Source of the DNA: Paralvinella palmiformis
Lineage: Eukaryota; Annelida; Polychaeta; Terebellida; Alvinellidae
Reading direction: 5' to 3'
NCBI GenBank assembly: GCA_025642065.1
Contig: JAODUP010000127.1
Location: 201,501-265,500, forward strand
Length of the DNA: 64,000 bases
The translations under genes were made by a program, and so were the position numbers. The notes beneath the pieces were generated by a model. It saw only the letters and a program-made list of their open reading frames with translations, made no database searches and had not been told where the DNA came from. This document shows, piece after piece, positions 22,515-35,360 of this stretch (its first letter is position 1; each line of letters starts with the position of its first letter).

Positions 22515-25500
22515 CTAAGTGCACTGATTTACTGGAATACACTCCTCTAACCCTTTAGTCTCTCATTTACTATTCATGTTATATTTAACAATAATCTTAA
22601 TGTCTTACTCATAGCATAATCAGTGACACCCTGGATATAATTTTTTATATGTTCAGTTTTGAGGTCAATAAATCTAATTTTAGCATAATGATACATTTGC
22701 CGATAAAGATGTATTCAAACAGTGCCTTTATAGTTACATTATCAAAGAGACCAAAAGTTTAGAGATTATTCTCCTCAATAAAACAACCCTCTCTGGTCGT
22801 CATTAAATACCTGCCATGCTTCACTGGTTGGTTCATGACCCGAGTTTTGACAACATCTGCTGGGGTACCCATTGTGGCAGCTATAAGACCTGAGCAGCTA
22901 CTGAAAACAAAAGTTCCCTTTTATGAATCAACAGTCCACTGAAGATACCAAACATGTCTTATATCATTAGAATTTAGCCAGGAAGAAAAGGTCAAGGTGT
23001 GCAAATAAAACAAAAAAATCCAGGGTGTGCACGACTGCTAAAATGCCGTTCTCTTCCAACTGAACTTGCAAAACGAAGCTGAACAGCTGGCTGCCTAGGC
23101 CTACGAGTCTCATTTCAGTGCAGCCAACTTATCTAATTGTAATTTAATTAATTACACTGTAGCATTTATAGTTAATTCACTTGTTTACATAACTTGACAT
23201 CATGTTCCTGTATTCCCAATATTAAACTTAAAAACAAATGTGCAGTACAACATTTGAGCTACTAGTGGTTGCGTGGTGAAACAAATACCAATTGAAACAA
23301 CTATTATGATGGAATTTTCACTGAACATAGACTACTACCCAAGTGGTGAAATATTAATGAATAATAAATCTGTTATAACAAATGTACACAATATTATCTT
23401 TTCCTAGCATGTCAAAGTCCATATAATTACAACAACGCTTTATTCAGTAATGACCATGACAAATATTCCTTCTAAATGCAAGAAAACTTTTATATAAAAA
23501 ACAAACCTTGATAAAGCATGAGTAACGTAATTATCTTGTAGGGCTGTGTGTTTTAATATGAGATGCTTAGCAGTGTCATAAGTGGCTAAATCTGAAAATA
23601 AATTATAGGCATGAAATTTAGACAAATATGTTCCTGTTTTAATTTATGGTCCGAGATCTGGTTACGCACTACATATTATTAGACATGTTTCTTGTTCTCA
23701 TTCCTTTGTCTCCTGGTCGTCTCTGACAAGCCTGTCTATAACCTGTAAATGACGGGTTTTAAATAACTGTCATATTATATAAATGAACATTTATACAATA
23801 GACACAGATGCTTACCACCTAAGTTAACCAATGCTGCTCTCTGTACATTTGGCACCCATCCTTTCCAAAGGCTGCGTATACCACCATCATGTACAATCTT
23901 TGTAAACGCATGCAATGTGTTCTTCACTCTTAAAAGGGTACAAACATACTGATAATCTCTACTCTGAAAATACGCTCTATAAGAGAAAAACTGGAAATCC
24001 TGATGATAATATTTACCTTGGAGGTTTTCCTTCAAGTCTTAATCGACCTTCCATCTGCATTTGTACTTTAACAAGATCGGTTGGACTTGCAATAAACTGA
24101 GCCAGTGCTCCTGCTGTCAAGCCTCCAACTATTGCCTTCCTAACAATACCCAGATTCATTATGATATTACTTGGCATACAAATTAATTGAATATAATATT
24201 ACTACAACATTTTCCCATACAAATTAATTACATCAGTACATTTTTAATAAAGAACATACCATACTGCATATGTTCCATCAGAATCCCTGTATAGAACGTT
24301 TTCTCTTATAAACTCATAAAATGACATACGACAACCAGTGTACACTGAAAATTAAAAGTTTTTCTTATCACCAATGCATTATGAAAAATCCAAGTCAGTA
24401 ACCAGCTATATATATATATATATATATATACATATACAACCTGTAATCAAAGCTTAGAGTTTTCCACTCACAGAAGACACCATCATTAAAGAATTATCTT
24501 TCAAACAATTTAGCTGTAACAATATTTTGCAAATAATTAATCAGAACCTATAAACAAATCATTAATATCATTCTTATGAAAAAAGGAGAAAACTAATCAT
24601 AGGCTGGTCTACTTTGAACAGAAAATAGTTTTCAAAACATTCAGCTGTATATGTATATGTTTCAAAATTAAGTGGAAGAAAGTTCTCAACACTATTAATT
24701 ATAACTCAATGGCAAGCGTACGGTTTCTTTCTAATATTCAGTCTCATCCATTTATCATGGCTGAATCAAGTAGACAAAACATTTCTCTTTTACAGTCACT
24801 TTTGTGCACACAGTAGGCTAAATGAGCCATGTAACCTACATAGGCAATGTAGTGAAATGAAGGATGAAACACCTTTCTGTCATAGTCACACCAGTGTTTG
24901 AACTACATTTCTATAGACTTTGGCCAACAGTGCAACCAGTTAACACATGAAAGCCACACCATAACATACAGTGTAACTTCATCATAAGATCTTTCCTCTG
25001 GACCCACCAAATTAGTTCATTAACTGTGATGAGACACACCTTACAAATGACATTTAGTACAGTAAAAACCTATCACTTGGGTACAGTAGAACCCTAAAAC
25101 AGTTCCCAGTAAGTAGATTTTCTTGTAAGGACTACTACTTCAATGGATTTCAGGCATGGGGTAATCATAATTGATTGTAATCAATTAAATGATCTCAAGT
25201 AATCGTAATCATCATTCACAGGTGCAATGTAATCAATTACATGGTAAATGTAATCATAATCAGCTATTTCTTTCACAATTACACAAGTGCTTGATTATTT
25301 ACCATGCTATATCATGCCAGAGATATGGTTTTGTATGTAAGGCAAAAGATAACAATAGAACTGATCATGATTAGTCAATTTATATGTTCTATGAACATGA
25401 AAGGAAAATGTGTTGAAACATTGCTTCAGATGTTGCCGCTATTATAAGTAATATAAACAGCCATTTCAGATTAACTCTTGTTGATTTGACATGCTTAAGC

Positions 25501-26300
25501 CCAGGCCCAAACTAGTCACACAGCCAGCAATCTTGCTTGGCTTCTATGTTTTAACTACAGATCCAAACGATCTGATTGGCCAACAGTAAGATGACAAGTG
25601 GCAAATTAAATTAAAACATGTGATAGTGAACATAAACAATGTCTGGTTATAGAAAAAAAATACAATTATAAAGCAATAATTTAAGACTATGAAAAAGTGG
25701 TCCACTTACAGAGGAGGTCAAGTTACAGAGGTGGTCGGAGTTGGAGGTTTGACTGTATTCTAATTATACTATATATTATATAGACCCTACCTGGCTATAG
25801 TCACGCCACACATGATGCATTTCATTGCTAAATATATATTTTCCAAATATTCAAACAATTCCAATTCTGTTTACATGTATGATAATGTATTTAAAATGAA
25901 TATTAATATTTTATTGTCCTAGCTTGTGAAAATTGGATGTTTATCTACATCTTAAATCAGTCCAGTTGTGATCTTGTTGTCAAGGCAACCAACCACCACT
26001 GGTTCATATGTAACTAGACATTTGGTTGTTTAATTAGTGGTATTGTAAATGTAACTGAGTGAATACTGATGAAGAATCACATTCGTGTTTGTGTAATATA
26101 CATTGCATTCATGACGGCAACCATGAATACTTTACAATGTAATCATAATAAATTACATTCATAATGAATGTAATCATAATCATAGTATTCTCAAGTAATC
26201 ATAATCAATTACCTTGATCCTGTAATCACCCCAACCCTGATGCAATTAGGCTATTTTATTAAAAGTACATTTAGCACAACAAATTGGTACTGTGCGAGTG

Positions 26301-26334
<34 letters not shown>

Positions 26335-28523
26335 ATAAAGTCACCATAGCACGTCAGTTAACAGAAACAAGTTGAATTCATATGACATGTGCCAAACTTC
26401 TAACATCTAGACCACTATCAAATTCCATCTGGATTCCCCTCCCGCCGATAATGCGCCATTTTCATCCGTTTTGCAATGATATGAAATGAATTTGAAAGAA
26501 GCATGATTAACACCACTACATGTTTTAAATAACAAAAAGAAATATTACATTTTGGGCTATGGAAAATTTAATGAATCCTGAAACATTATTTGGTAATAAG
26601 AATTAATAATTATTATCATCATAAAAATACTAATAAATATGTAGGTTTGAGTGCATGACAAATAAGCCTATTCTAAGGTGCCTAATAAGCTATATAACAC
26701 AGATATAATTTTTTTTACATATTTACATAAAATATCAAATAAAAGTAATTAAATGTTTTGGCTCATAGAGTTTGGAGCTGTATGTCTTCTGCTGTGCTAA
26801 ATTGGACTGCAATATTTGGCCCAACTAAAATAGTAAAGTGTATTGCAAAAGACAAAATAACAATGAAAAACATTACGGTAAAGGTCACACCCAGAAATGA
26901 AACAAACAGCAAAATTAGTGGCTTCAGAATAGTCATATAGGATCCATATCGTCTCATTAATTATACAACCTTGTAGTCATTGAAGTTCAAATGGAACTAA
27001 GAAGGTAAAGCCTAATTTCATATTTCAGTTTTTTATCTGAAATTTTTATTTATTTGTTACAGATCTTTTACATCAATATTTTACGGTTAAACTTTGATAG
27101 TACGACAATGTTGGTCACACAAGAAAATGTCAGATTACAGAGAACGTTGGATTGTCCAATTTGAACAGTCCACGTTGTGCTTGTTGTGAAAATATTATAG
27201 ATAGCAATTCAATGGTCTGCTCACCAAAGAATTTATTCTCATTGAACTGGTCTGATATATTTCATTAAACAAATCTTCTATTAAACTCAAACAATAAAAA
27301 AGAGGTTAAGTTTGGTGATCAGTAACAAGATAAGTTTCATCATCCTTTTGATTTTTGAGCATGAATGTATTATATTAAACAAAGCTAAACTGACCATTTC
27401 AGTTTCAATATTTTATAGTAGAATTAAATATATTCTGTTAAGTGATACAGTCTGATATCATGAGAAAGAAAAATTGGTTACAATAGAAAAAATTAAGTCA
27501 ATCAGTAAAAAACATACAAGATATAATTTTAAAATTAGCCTGTTTTTGTACCGTCTATTTAACTATCAAAATGTTTAAAGGTCTGCATAACGATAACCTG
27601 GAAAGGTAAATAAAATAAACAAATGATGACTAGCAACTTGTTAAACCACATGCATTGCTGCATATACACAACTACACTTACATGTTCAGGACTCACCTAT
27701 TGCATAGTAAGTGCCAGCAGGATAAATTAGTAGCATTGATGTTATTGGGAGAAATTTTATATTTCAAAAGAGCTATATCACTGGTGAATCAAGCTGCCAT
27801 CTGCTGGGTTTTATTAATATAAAATAAAAACAGGGCCTCACGAACATGCGCAAATGCTATGTCAATCTATTGATAAACAATAAAACCCTCAATAGTCAGA
27901 CTGAACAGACAAAATCGCAGGGGAAATGACATTATTATTATTATTATTATACCAAACTTATAAAGCGCTCTTTTCATACTTAAAGCCCGTTCAAAATTAT
28001 GGCCAGGTCATCAACCTGGTGGACTAAACATGATTGGATTCTATAGATATCTATCCATAGTGTTTCTAAGCACCTTATCATAATCTTCATCTAGCTATTA
28101 TCCAGCCCTACACAAATGCTTCACAAGATCATAATCATCAGACTTAATCTGTAATTGTCTGTGTCATACCAATATGTCTGTAGATGGCAGGTGTCACTCC
28201 CTGCCATAACTTCATCAAACCCTCTTCTTCAACTGAAATGAGGAATACCGATACATTTGCATAGACCAGTGAGGAAAAGCAATTCCAATCATTGCTATGG
28301 AAAATAATGCAGTCTTAATTATTCGGTAGATTAAATAAAGCAGTTTCGTTTATTTGGTGGATTAGTTTTAAAACGTGCTGAACAAAACCAATTGTAATTA
28401 ACTTACCGATTCCAAAAGCTGTCCGTACCATTCCTCTCCGCTGAACATCAATTGAACTACTGCCGCTAACATGTTCACTTTGTAACTGGAGTCTAGTTTT
28501 GGTCAGGTCAAGTGGATAGGTGA
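21956..28523 (-). CDS. SLC25A27: Mitochondrial uncoupling protein 4-type carrier (SLC25A27), nine of about ten exons
   Basis: Exons on the minus strand: 28407-28523, 28170-28232, 24260-24344, 24017-24139, 23816-23928, 23507-23591, 22811-22900, 22288-22390, 21956-22027 (stop TAA). All junctions have GT donors and AG acceptors and keep frame: 851 bp plus one base from the missing first exon gives 283 residues. All three SLC25 signatures are present (PLDLTK, PTDLVK, PADVVK), each followed by a family block. UCP4-specific stretches include [39 protein letters not shown] and [10 protein letters not shown]. The protein sits in the inner mitochondrial membrane with six helices; UCP4 is associated with mild uncoupling or anion exchange. 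The ATG exon (about 35 residues) was not found on the minus strand above 28523. The intron 24345-28169 (3.8 kb) holds a TIR element and a SINE. Confidence 0.93.
24780..24950 (-). mobile_element. SINE family A copy in UCP4 intron
   Basis: Read on the plus strand, TTTACAGTCACTTTTGTGCACA, then GTAGGCTAAATGAGCC, then CACACCAGTGTTTGAACT matches the inverted copy at 60118-60300 with many substitutions. It lies in the 3.8-kb UCP4 intron in the same orientation as the gene. Confidence 0.6.
25151..26239. mobile_element. Non-autonomous TIR element, hAT-like, in UCP4 intron
   Basis: The left end starts CAGGCATGGGGTAATCATAA and the right end, read inward, CAGGGTTGGGGTGATTACAG. Both ends continue into GTAATCATAATC / AAGTAATC repeats in opposite orientation. 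CAGGG-type termini with TAAT-rich subterminal repeats are common in hAT elements. The interior (about 0.9 kb) has no transposase. An exact 8-bp target duplication is not visible. Confidence 0.55.
27925..28020 (-). mobile_element. Retroposon 3' tail with (ATA)n in UCP4 intron
   Basis: On the minus strand, GAGCGCTTTATAAG is followed by an ATA-repeat tail. The same end (GGCGCTATATAAA plus ATT repeat) closes the SINE at 29688-30008, so this is probably a 5'-truncated relative. Confidence 0.5.
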
Positions 28524-29159
28524 CTGAATTATGAAATTAATGTATGTTGGTAAGCTGAAAATTACTTAAAAGAAAATAATGGTAATTGGTGTTTATGTGT
28601 ATGAGTAATTATAGGGTCATGTGTACATGTCATGGTGGGTCAATGTATGTGTATAGTAAAAACAAATAATTACATCAACTAGCTATTTCAAGCTTAACTA
28701 AATGGCTCGGCAATTTAAATGTTTTAATTCATAGTCCAATTAATTTAATTTTAACATATAGGTGACAAAACCCACAATTAAACAACACTGTTAACATAGC
28801 ATTAAAAATTTACAATACACTTCAAATCACTGTCCACCTATCACCTATTATACAATAGTTTCACAGTTCACCACAGACATTACATATTAGTTCACACTGC
28901 AGAGTTCTACTACTTGTACAGTGAAGATGGTTGCACACCGTTGCAATGTTTAACTCTGCATCCCACCTTGTGGAATTGAATCCCACTGTTATATGTATTG
29001 GAGGTTGCATCATCTAATTAAATGCTTCTGTCTGTTTCATCTCAATTCTTCACTTTTTTACCTCTCACTTCTTTATGAAATAGCACTTACACCATATCTT
29101 CCAGGTGCAACCCCTGGTGAGGACAGACAAATCTCCTATCCACTTACTATGTCAAAATG

Positions 29160-29300
29160 TGCATGTTGTTTTATGGCCACTTGTGTATGCTAAAATGACT
29201 GAGTGACGTTCAAGGTAATGAAACGAAATACCATTCAGACATACCCCAGGCCAGTGTTTTAACTCGGGTGCTAGGGGTCTGTGGCCAAGTATCCTACCAA
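29160..29300 (-). mobile_element. SINE family A copy, degraded
   Basis: The plus strand shows TTATGGCCACTTGTGTATGC, then AAGGTAATGAAACGAAA, then CATTCAGACATACCC, parallel to the inverted copy at 60118-60300. Its tRNA-like end is strongly mutated. Confidence 0.55.
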
Positions 29301-29687
29301 TAACGTCATGGAGGCCATTTATGTTGCATTCGAATGGCAGAAGTTCCAATAGCCTTATCAGCAAATGAAACATTTATTCTTGAAAAAATGTTAAACTAAT
29401 ATTGTATGGCGTCATTACCAGTGTGAGATGCCTGAGGTTTTAACTTAAGGAACACTAGCATTTCAGATTAGTAATAATTACATAGTTGTTGGCAGTCCTA
29501 CAGACTGAGGTAGCTGATGACTCCACAGTAAGAAGGTGTTACAGTACAGCTACAACAAGCTTCGGTTGTCTGCTCTGATGGAGGAAGAGACACGACTGTT
29601 GTTGTTCATAGGGATTTCCAGTCAATGCTCTGGATGATTTGAGTAGCAACTGTTCAATGTTTGTTTTGGTGTGAGAATGGCATCATC

Positions 29688-30008
29688 GAGCCATGATGGC
29701 GCAGCTAGTTAGAGCGTAGGACTCGTAGCCAAAGGGTCGCGGGTTCGAATCTCCGGGCGCTGCAATGTTGTCATGTGGCGACTGGTTCACTCATCCATAA
29801 AAATGAGTACCTGACAGGACGCGATGGCTATGTGTTTGAGTGACGCTTTGCGCCTATAATGGCAGCATGCGTTGTATGCTCCCTTGGGAACTAAGATGTG
29901 TGCTGGGTGGAAACAGGTCCGAGTCAGGGATAAAAATACTGTACGGCACCTCAGAACAGGGTTACCTGGTTCTGGCGCTATATAAACATGCATTATTATT
30001 ATTATTAT
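29688..30008 (+). mobile_element. tRNA-headed SINE family B with (ATT)n tail
   Basis: The head has an A box (GGCGCAGCTAGTTAGAGC) and a B box (GGGTTCGAATCTC). A body of about 220 bp follows, including CATCCATAAAAATGAGTACC, GTGTGCTGGGTGGAAACAGG and GGCGCTATATAAACATGC, and then an ATT tail. The copy at 52878-53167 matches through head, body and tail. The head alone looks like a tRNA gene, but the shared body shows it is a SINE. Confidence 0.85.
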
Positions 30009-30222
30009 ACATCATGACAAACTGGACTAATCAAAGATGGTGACAACCGCTGCCATACAAGATTTTAGCTCGGATCAATGATGTGCATGTTCTCTTACTC
30101 ATGAAAAAAGCATTATTTGCCTTCTTTGTAATGTCACCAATCCAAACATTCCATTTCTGACATACCACTATTCCCTCTGAGAGGAATGCTTGCATCTTAA
30201 CAAGGGATGGGTTGATACAACA

Positions 30223-30449
30223 CAGGGTTCATACACATTTTGACATATCAGATTCCAGAACCTTCCAATGTCAAATTAAATACACCAAAAACATAAACGA
30301 CTGAATTCCTGTATGCTTATGATTAGAAATGGATCCATATGTCCAAATTCCACGACTATCAAGGACCTCCACAGAAATTCCAGGACTTTCCAGGCCTGGA
30401 ATCCAAATTCCAGGACTTTCCAGGTTTTCAAGAACCTGTGTGAACCCTG
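30223..30449. mobile_element. hAT-type MITE with CAGGGTTC termini
   Basis: It begins CAGGGTTCATACAC and ends GTGTGAACCCTG, so the ends are inverted. The interior has inverted and repeated CCAGGACTTTCCAGG / CCTGGAA words. The same termini and CCTGGAA words occur at 51560. CAGGGTTC ends with CCTGGAAAA repeats are typical of widespread hAT MITEs. Confidence 0.65.
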
Positions 30450-31505
30450 TCAACAGATGTCCTAGCCAGACATAACCAGGTTATATTAGTTCACTATAAT
30501 CACCAAATACTTCTTTATCCCACTTTATCCAAATATTCAATCAAATCCCTGGTGAACTGTCCAAGTATTTTATCATGATTTTCAAAATGTACACATAAAG
30601 GGGAAACCAGTGCATAACTATTGCTGCCTCCTACTTTATGTTATGCCTACTTCTCATCACTAAGTTGTAATAACATCTGATAAACAGCTTATTGATAACA
30701 AATGCTGAAAACAATTGACTCGCTATTATTAGTCTGATTATAACAATGCAGGTCAGTTATTATATAATAATATTCTGGATAAATCAATAATAAAATCAAC
30801 TACCACACACGGCCCAGTTGAGTTTTAGTGATTATTAGAAAGAGACTTAGTACTGAAGTAAAAAAAACTTTATTTGAACAAAATTGGTCCAGTAGATTTT
30901 TTACCGACTATTTATAGTACTTATTTTTTTAAATTTAGACCACGCATTTTTATGCTTAAACAGAAGCCATTTTTGAAGCCTCACATACATTAATTCCCTG
31001 GGAGTTACACTTCTAGAAAATATCATGTGTTCTCTATACTGCAATGTATTATTACATGCTATATTATATACTACACTGGTTCGTTACAAGCAAGACACAT
31101 CTAATGATTAAATCGGTACATGACCTAAAATAACCATTTGAAACCTTGAAAATAGCACAAAGTGCCATGTTTCAGGAACTATAATTATATAACAAATATG
31201 AATATTGTCCATATATTTATATCTTCTATTAGCTATTAATATATAGAATACGGCTATTTAATTTCACAACCCTTTCACAAATGTTCGAAGGTTGTCAAAC
31301 CAAGAAAATACAAAATGTGCAATAATTTTGATAATTTTCAGAATATCATCCTGACATTTTAGCACAATATACACATCAGTAAGACACAAACAATAACAAA
31401 ATGCTGACTTACAAAATTTATTACAAATTTATATACACAAATTGTAACCAAAGTCCACTGAAATGTTCAAAAATATTCTAATGCCTATAACTTCTTCAAA
31501 TATTT

Positions 31506-31745
31506 TTATGGCACAGAATATTTGAGCCCATTAGCATTTAAAACTACCTCAATATCAGCAGCAAAAAACAATTCACTCTGAACTTCAGCAACATCATCTG
31601 TCCTTAGGCATTTGTATACAGTCTGTAACCCTCTGTTTAAAAACTGAATTGTTGCCACCTCTGAACTTATCACTTCTAACACAGTGCCAATAAAAAGATC
31701 ATCCACAATTCATATGCAACTGCAACCCATGTGCTCTGATTGTTA
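31506..31745 (-). pseudogene. Frameshifted C-terminal domain of a transposon-associated protein
   Basis: The minus strand reads TWVAVAYE in one frame and, after a frameshift near 31706, DDLFIGTVLEV, then ATIQFLNRGLQTVYKC, then RTDDVAEVQSELFFAADIEVV. The W-V-A-V-A-Y followed by D-D-x-x-x-I-G-x-V and a late D-D-V stretch resembles a small C-terminal domain seen in many unclassified invertebrate transposon proteins. The assignment is by pattern only. Confidence 0.35.
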
Positions 31746-32309
31746 AATGTAAAGGTATCCATAGATTTTGTTTGTTTGGGTGAATTCTTGATCTAAGTTA
31801 AAATCCATTACTGTACTAATGTTGCATTTATAATCTGATGTGGGTTCAGCATAAGCAGTCTTGGGAACATCAGACTTGTCTACCTTCAACCTTATGACAG
31901 TTGTCCAGCTCCAACTTCAGCTGTAACAGCTGAAGCCACATCAAGTTGGCAGGGAATAACGTCCACAACTGTGATAGTGATGCAATTGCCCACTGCACAA
32001 TTCACGCATACGTATTTAAAAGTGCACACTCATCCCTATGTATAGGGGCAAAATGCACGCATATTGATTTTGTCAACACTGAACGCATGAAAATATAAAT
32101 ATTAATAAATATTGTCATCAGTGAGGAAATCACCACACAAAATCATTATGCATCGTACGTCGACATGCGCTGAGCAGCTGTAACAGTCTGTAATTCCCTT
32201 GCTGATTTAACAAACGGGTCTATGATTGGCCTAGCGTTGGCAGCAACAACCAATAAGAGAGCCTGCAAAACACTGAGCCAAGATCAAGCTTAGAGTTCGG
32301 AGAAATTCA

Positions 32310-32810
32310 GCCGTGGTTACTAATATACAATAGAAAATGCCTACAAAGAAATGTTTACGCCTGCTCCTGCGTCAAAGACCAATAGCACAAATGTTTGCTT
32401 CTTCTAATAATAATCAACCCAGTGACGGTGATAATCCTGCCTCTGCTGTGTCAAATTTGCAGTCTAGCCCCAAACATTGCAAATCGCCGCCTCTGCCTGT
32501 CAGGGTTACGACCACGACCTTGGCTACAGTAACATGTGTCCAGTATCAGCAGTAGAATCCAATCAGAATCAAAAGTTATGTGAATCGGCAGAGGTAAGCT
32601 TATCTGAATCTTCAGGCCTCAATAAAAAGTAAATCACTAAATATCAAGAGAAGTGGTCCAAATTGCATCCCTGGCTTTTTTATGATGCCAATATTCAGAA
32701 AATGTTTTGCATACTGTGCATCAAGACCAAGAAAAATAACTCCATGACTGTGGGTTGTTCACCTTTCAAAATGAGTTCATTGACAAATGTATCTATATTT
32801 GTATGTTATT
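32310..32810 (+). pseudogene. hAT-type (TTF/ZNF862-like) transposase N-terminus, fragment
   Basis: A short basic N-terminus (32337-32555) is followed, after stops, by KYQEKWSKLHPWLFYD, then KMFCILCIKTKKNN, then TVGCSPFKMSSL. The W-x-x-x-x-P-W-L start, the C-x2-C pair and the G-C-x-x-F-K end match the TTF-type zinc finger at the N-terminus of ZNF862/C17orf113-like hAT proteins. The catalytic region does not follow. Confidence 0.55.
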
Positions 32811-32879
32811 TGTTGAACAGCTTCGTGGTGTCCTCCTTTGTGTTCAGTGTTGAATACACAATTTTAAATTGAATAGAAT

Positions 32880-34110
32880 TACTCTGCATGCATGTACTGC
32901 TATCAGTATTTCTTGTTTCTGCAGTGTGGAAAATAAAGTAAACACATGTTGTCAAAGAGATTGTATTGAATTAGTTCTTGGTCACAGTCACTGAGCAAAA
33001 ACAGCCCAATCGCCATAAACTGGCCATAAACTTTGACGAACGACCGTGACTGTACTGCATTGAGAACATACATGAAGTCTCCATAATCATCTGGTGGCAG
33101 AGCAAGGTTAATAGGATGGGGACAAGGTCAGAGTTAGAATCAAAAATCAATAAAACTTAGTTTTGTTCAAAAGAAAGAAAACCTGCCGTCAGATAGTAAT
33201 ATATTTGTTCACTTTGCACAGAGGTTATTACTAAGGTGACAGTTAAGGGTGGGTAGGCCTGTACAGATCTTAAATACATAGCTCTGAAAATTATCAAAAT
33301 TACTCCCAGAGGGTACTTTTTTACACTGCAAACGTCTGATGCCCATTCTTTTCAATTAGTGCCCATTCATTTCAATTTCATGGGGCACTTTGCTCATAAT
33401 CTTTATTCTTCATCCCAATCAATGCCATAGCCATGAACTCTGACCGGAATAAGTCCAGTGTGCCACCAACTGAAATGCAATAATGAATTGTTCTTAAATC
33501 ACATATCATGTCACTGACATTTAGTCAAATTGAGCCCGACTGTGGCTGACACTGTGACGACTGTCATTGATTCAGTGTATTTATCTCATAAATGTTATCA
33601 CCAATTACTATGAATTTAATTCAGCGTAGACCTTTTTAATTTAGACAAGTATATTATAACAAGCACGGAATGTATTTATAATACAGTTAACTTTTAAATA
33701 AGGCAATGAATTTGCATGATTTGTGCAGCCTGAATAAGCCGAATTGTATATATCAATGTATTATTGCCCAACAGAAAAGCTCTAAGACAAAGGACAGGCA
33801 ACTAGCATTTGTGTCTGCCATGTGCTTCAATAATGATATTTATTTATACAATTTACATATTATTTACAACATATGAATTATTGTATATGCTATTTTTTCT
33901 GTAGGTTGTAGTATATTGATAAACTAGGCAAAGCATGATTTTAGTATAGCAAGTCGGTTACTATACCTGCTGCATTATTGTTCAGTTTCAACTTTACGAA
34001 GTATTTCTACAGCAGGCCTCCGACTTCAAAGGCAAATATCTTTAAACCTACTTAAATCTAACTAATTCAAACTGCTCTAAAATAAAATAGTTTAACTGAT
34101 AATAATGTAC
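32880..34110. other. Intergenic stretch, nothing recognised
   Basis: AT-rich DNA. The phrase TTAGTGCCCATT recurs here (near 33355) and near 46730, which may reflect an unclassified repeat. No gene is supported. Confidence 0.4.
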
Positions 34111-34118
34111 ATACCCGT

Positions 34119-35360
34119 TTTCTTGACACTGAAATAGCACTGGCCATTAAGCTGAACTAATTAATTATGTGTGTTTTCGCTGTTGTCTTTCAAAGCCAAA
34201 CTTAATCGTGATAACCGCCAGTGAGTAGCGTGGTGTTGGCCTGTTGTCAAGTAATAATTTATGGGTAATGTAATCAGGGTCAGACTGTTGCTGGTACCAA
34301 GGCCATGTGGGAAAGGCCAGCACATGATTTATTATCTAGGTGTCAAATGATCCGGATCACAATTAATCTGTTTGATGCACATGGATCCAGAAAGCACAGG
34401 AATCCAGTAAAGTGTGACAATCTGATCCTGCAAAAGGTGTAGGTCAAAATCGGCTGCGCTATAACCAATACAGCCGCCTCCATAAACTATTAGAGGCAGA
34501 CTTTATGTTTGGTCTATCTATCTAAGATGTGTCATTACTATCAAAATGTGTGAGCATGTGTACTGATTGAACGGAACGGCAAATGAGGCCACACAAAGAA
34601 TGACCATAGAAGCCACATCAAAGGAAAACGATTACAGCAAACAATGTGTTAATTACTTCCAAAGCTGGCACATGGGAACTACTTAATAAACTACTTCATA
34701 CAGCATTACGGAAATGAATGCACAGCAGCAGACAACCTGAAGCAGCCATTGTTACCTATGGTCACACAGTGGGTGAAAATGGCCCGAGATTAAATCGACC
34801 CTGATGAAGAAGGTGAGATGTATGATGACATATGAACAGATAACACAGATGTTCAATGAAGACAGTGATGATGATGAATTTTTGGGTTTTGAATAAATTT
34901 GCTGATTTTAGTGCGGCTTATACACAGGTTTGACTGTAGGGGGGTTTATTAGTCCTAAAACCTGGTGCGGTTTATACATGAGTATATACGGTAATAGCGA
35001 CGTATACCATTAGAAAGCTGAGGGAATGCTGAACTTAATGTGTATGATTATTAATTCCAAGTGGTTACGTATCCGAGCATCAGAACCCTGTACCTCAGCA
35101 TTATAGGTCCGAGCACTAAATGCGCCAATTATTCCTCAATTACTATTACTTCTGCTCAAATATGGTGGCCGAGCATGTAGTAGTTACATTTGGGTTGAAA
35201 GGTACAAACGAAAATCAAAGAAATAGACGATCGATCGAACAGCCGTGCAGCTTTACAAATACCGTAGGTCCCAGCCATTAAGCCGAGACTTTGTGTCAAC
35301 ATTTTGACCCTTATTTTGGGGGGTCGGCTTAATGGTCGGTGCTATTTCAGTGTCAAGAAA
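34119..35360 (+). mobile_element. Pogo/Tigger-type relic with a long inverted repeat pair
   Basis: An inverted repeat of about 33 bp joins 34119-34152 (TTCTTGACACTGAAATAGCA) to 35327-35360. Between them the plus strand carries QPLLPMVTQWVKMARD near 34740-34790 and, after stops and a frame change, NEDSDDDEFLGFE followed by TAA at about 34893. That acidic D-D-E-F-L-G-F ending is usual for pogo/Tigger transposases. Whether the inverted repeats belong to the same element is inference: TGCGGCTTATACAC and GAGTATATACGGTA words at 34911-34992 could mark a nested terminus. Confidence 0.55.
35275..35337. repeat. Hairpin GCCATTAAGCCGA / TCGGCTTAATGG
   Basis: Two arms of about 13 bp around a loop of roughly 35 nt, at the right-hand end of the preceding relic. 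Confidence 0.55.

Noticed and set aside
26758..26957. Overlapping 60-64 aa frames on both strands in the UCP4 intron, one strongly hydrophobic
   Set aside because: No recognised family, and splice sites could not be defined. Hydrophobicity of the minus-strand frame may simply reflect AT-rich composition.
29698..29765. A tRNA gene
   Set aside because: A and B boxes are present, but the same head with an attached ~220-bp body and ATT tail recurs at 52878, so it is a SINE.
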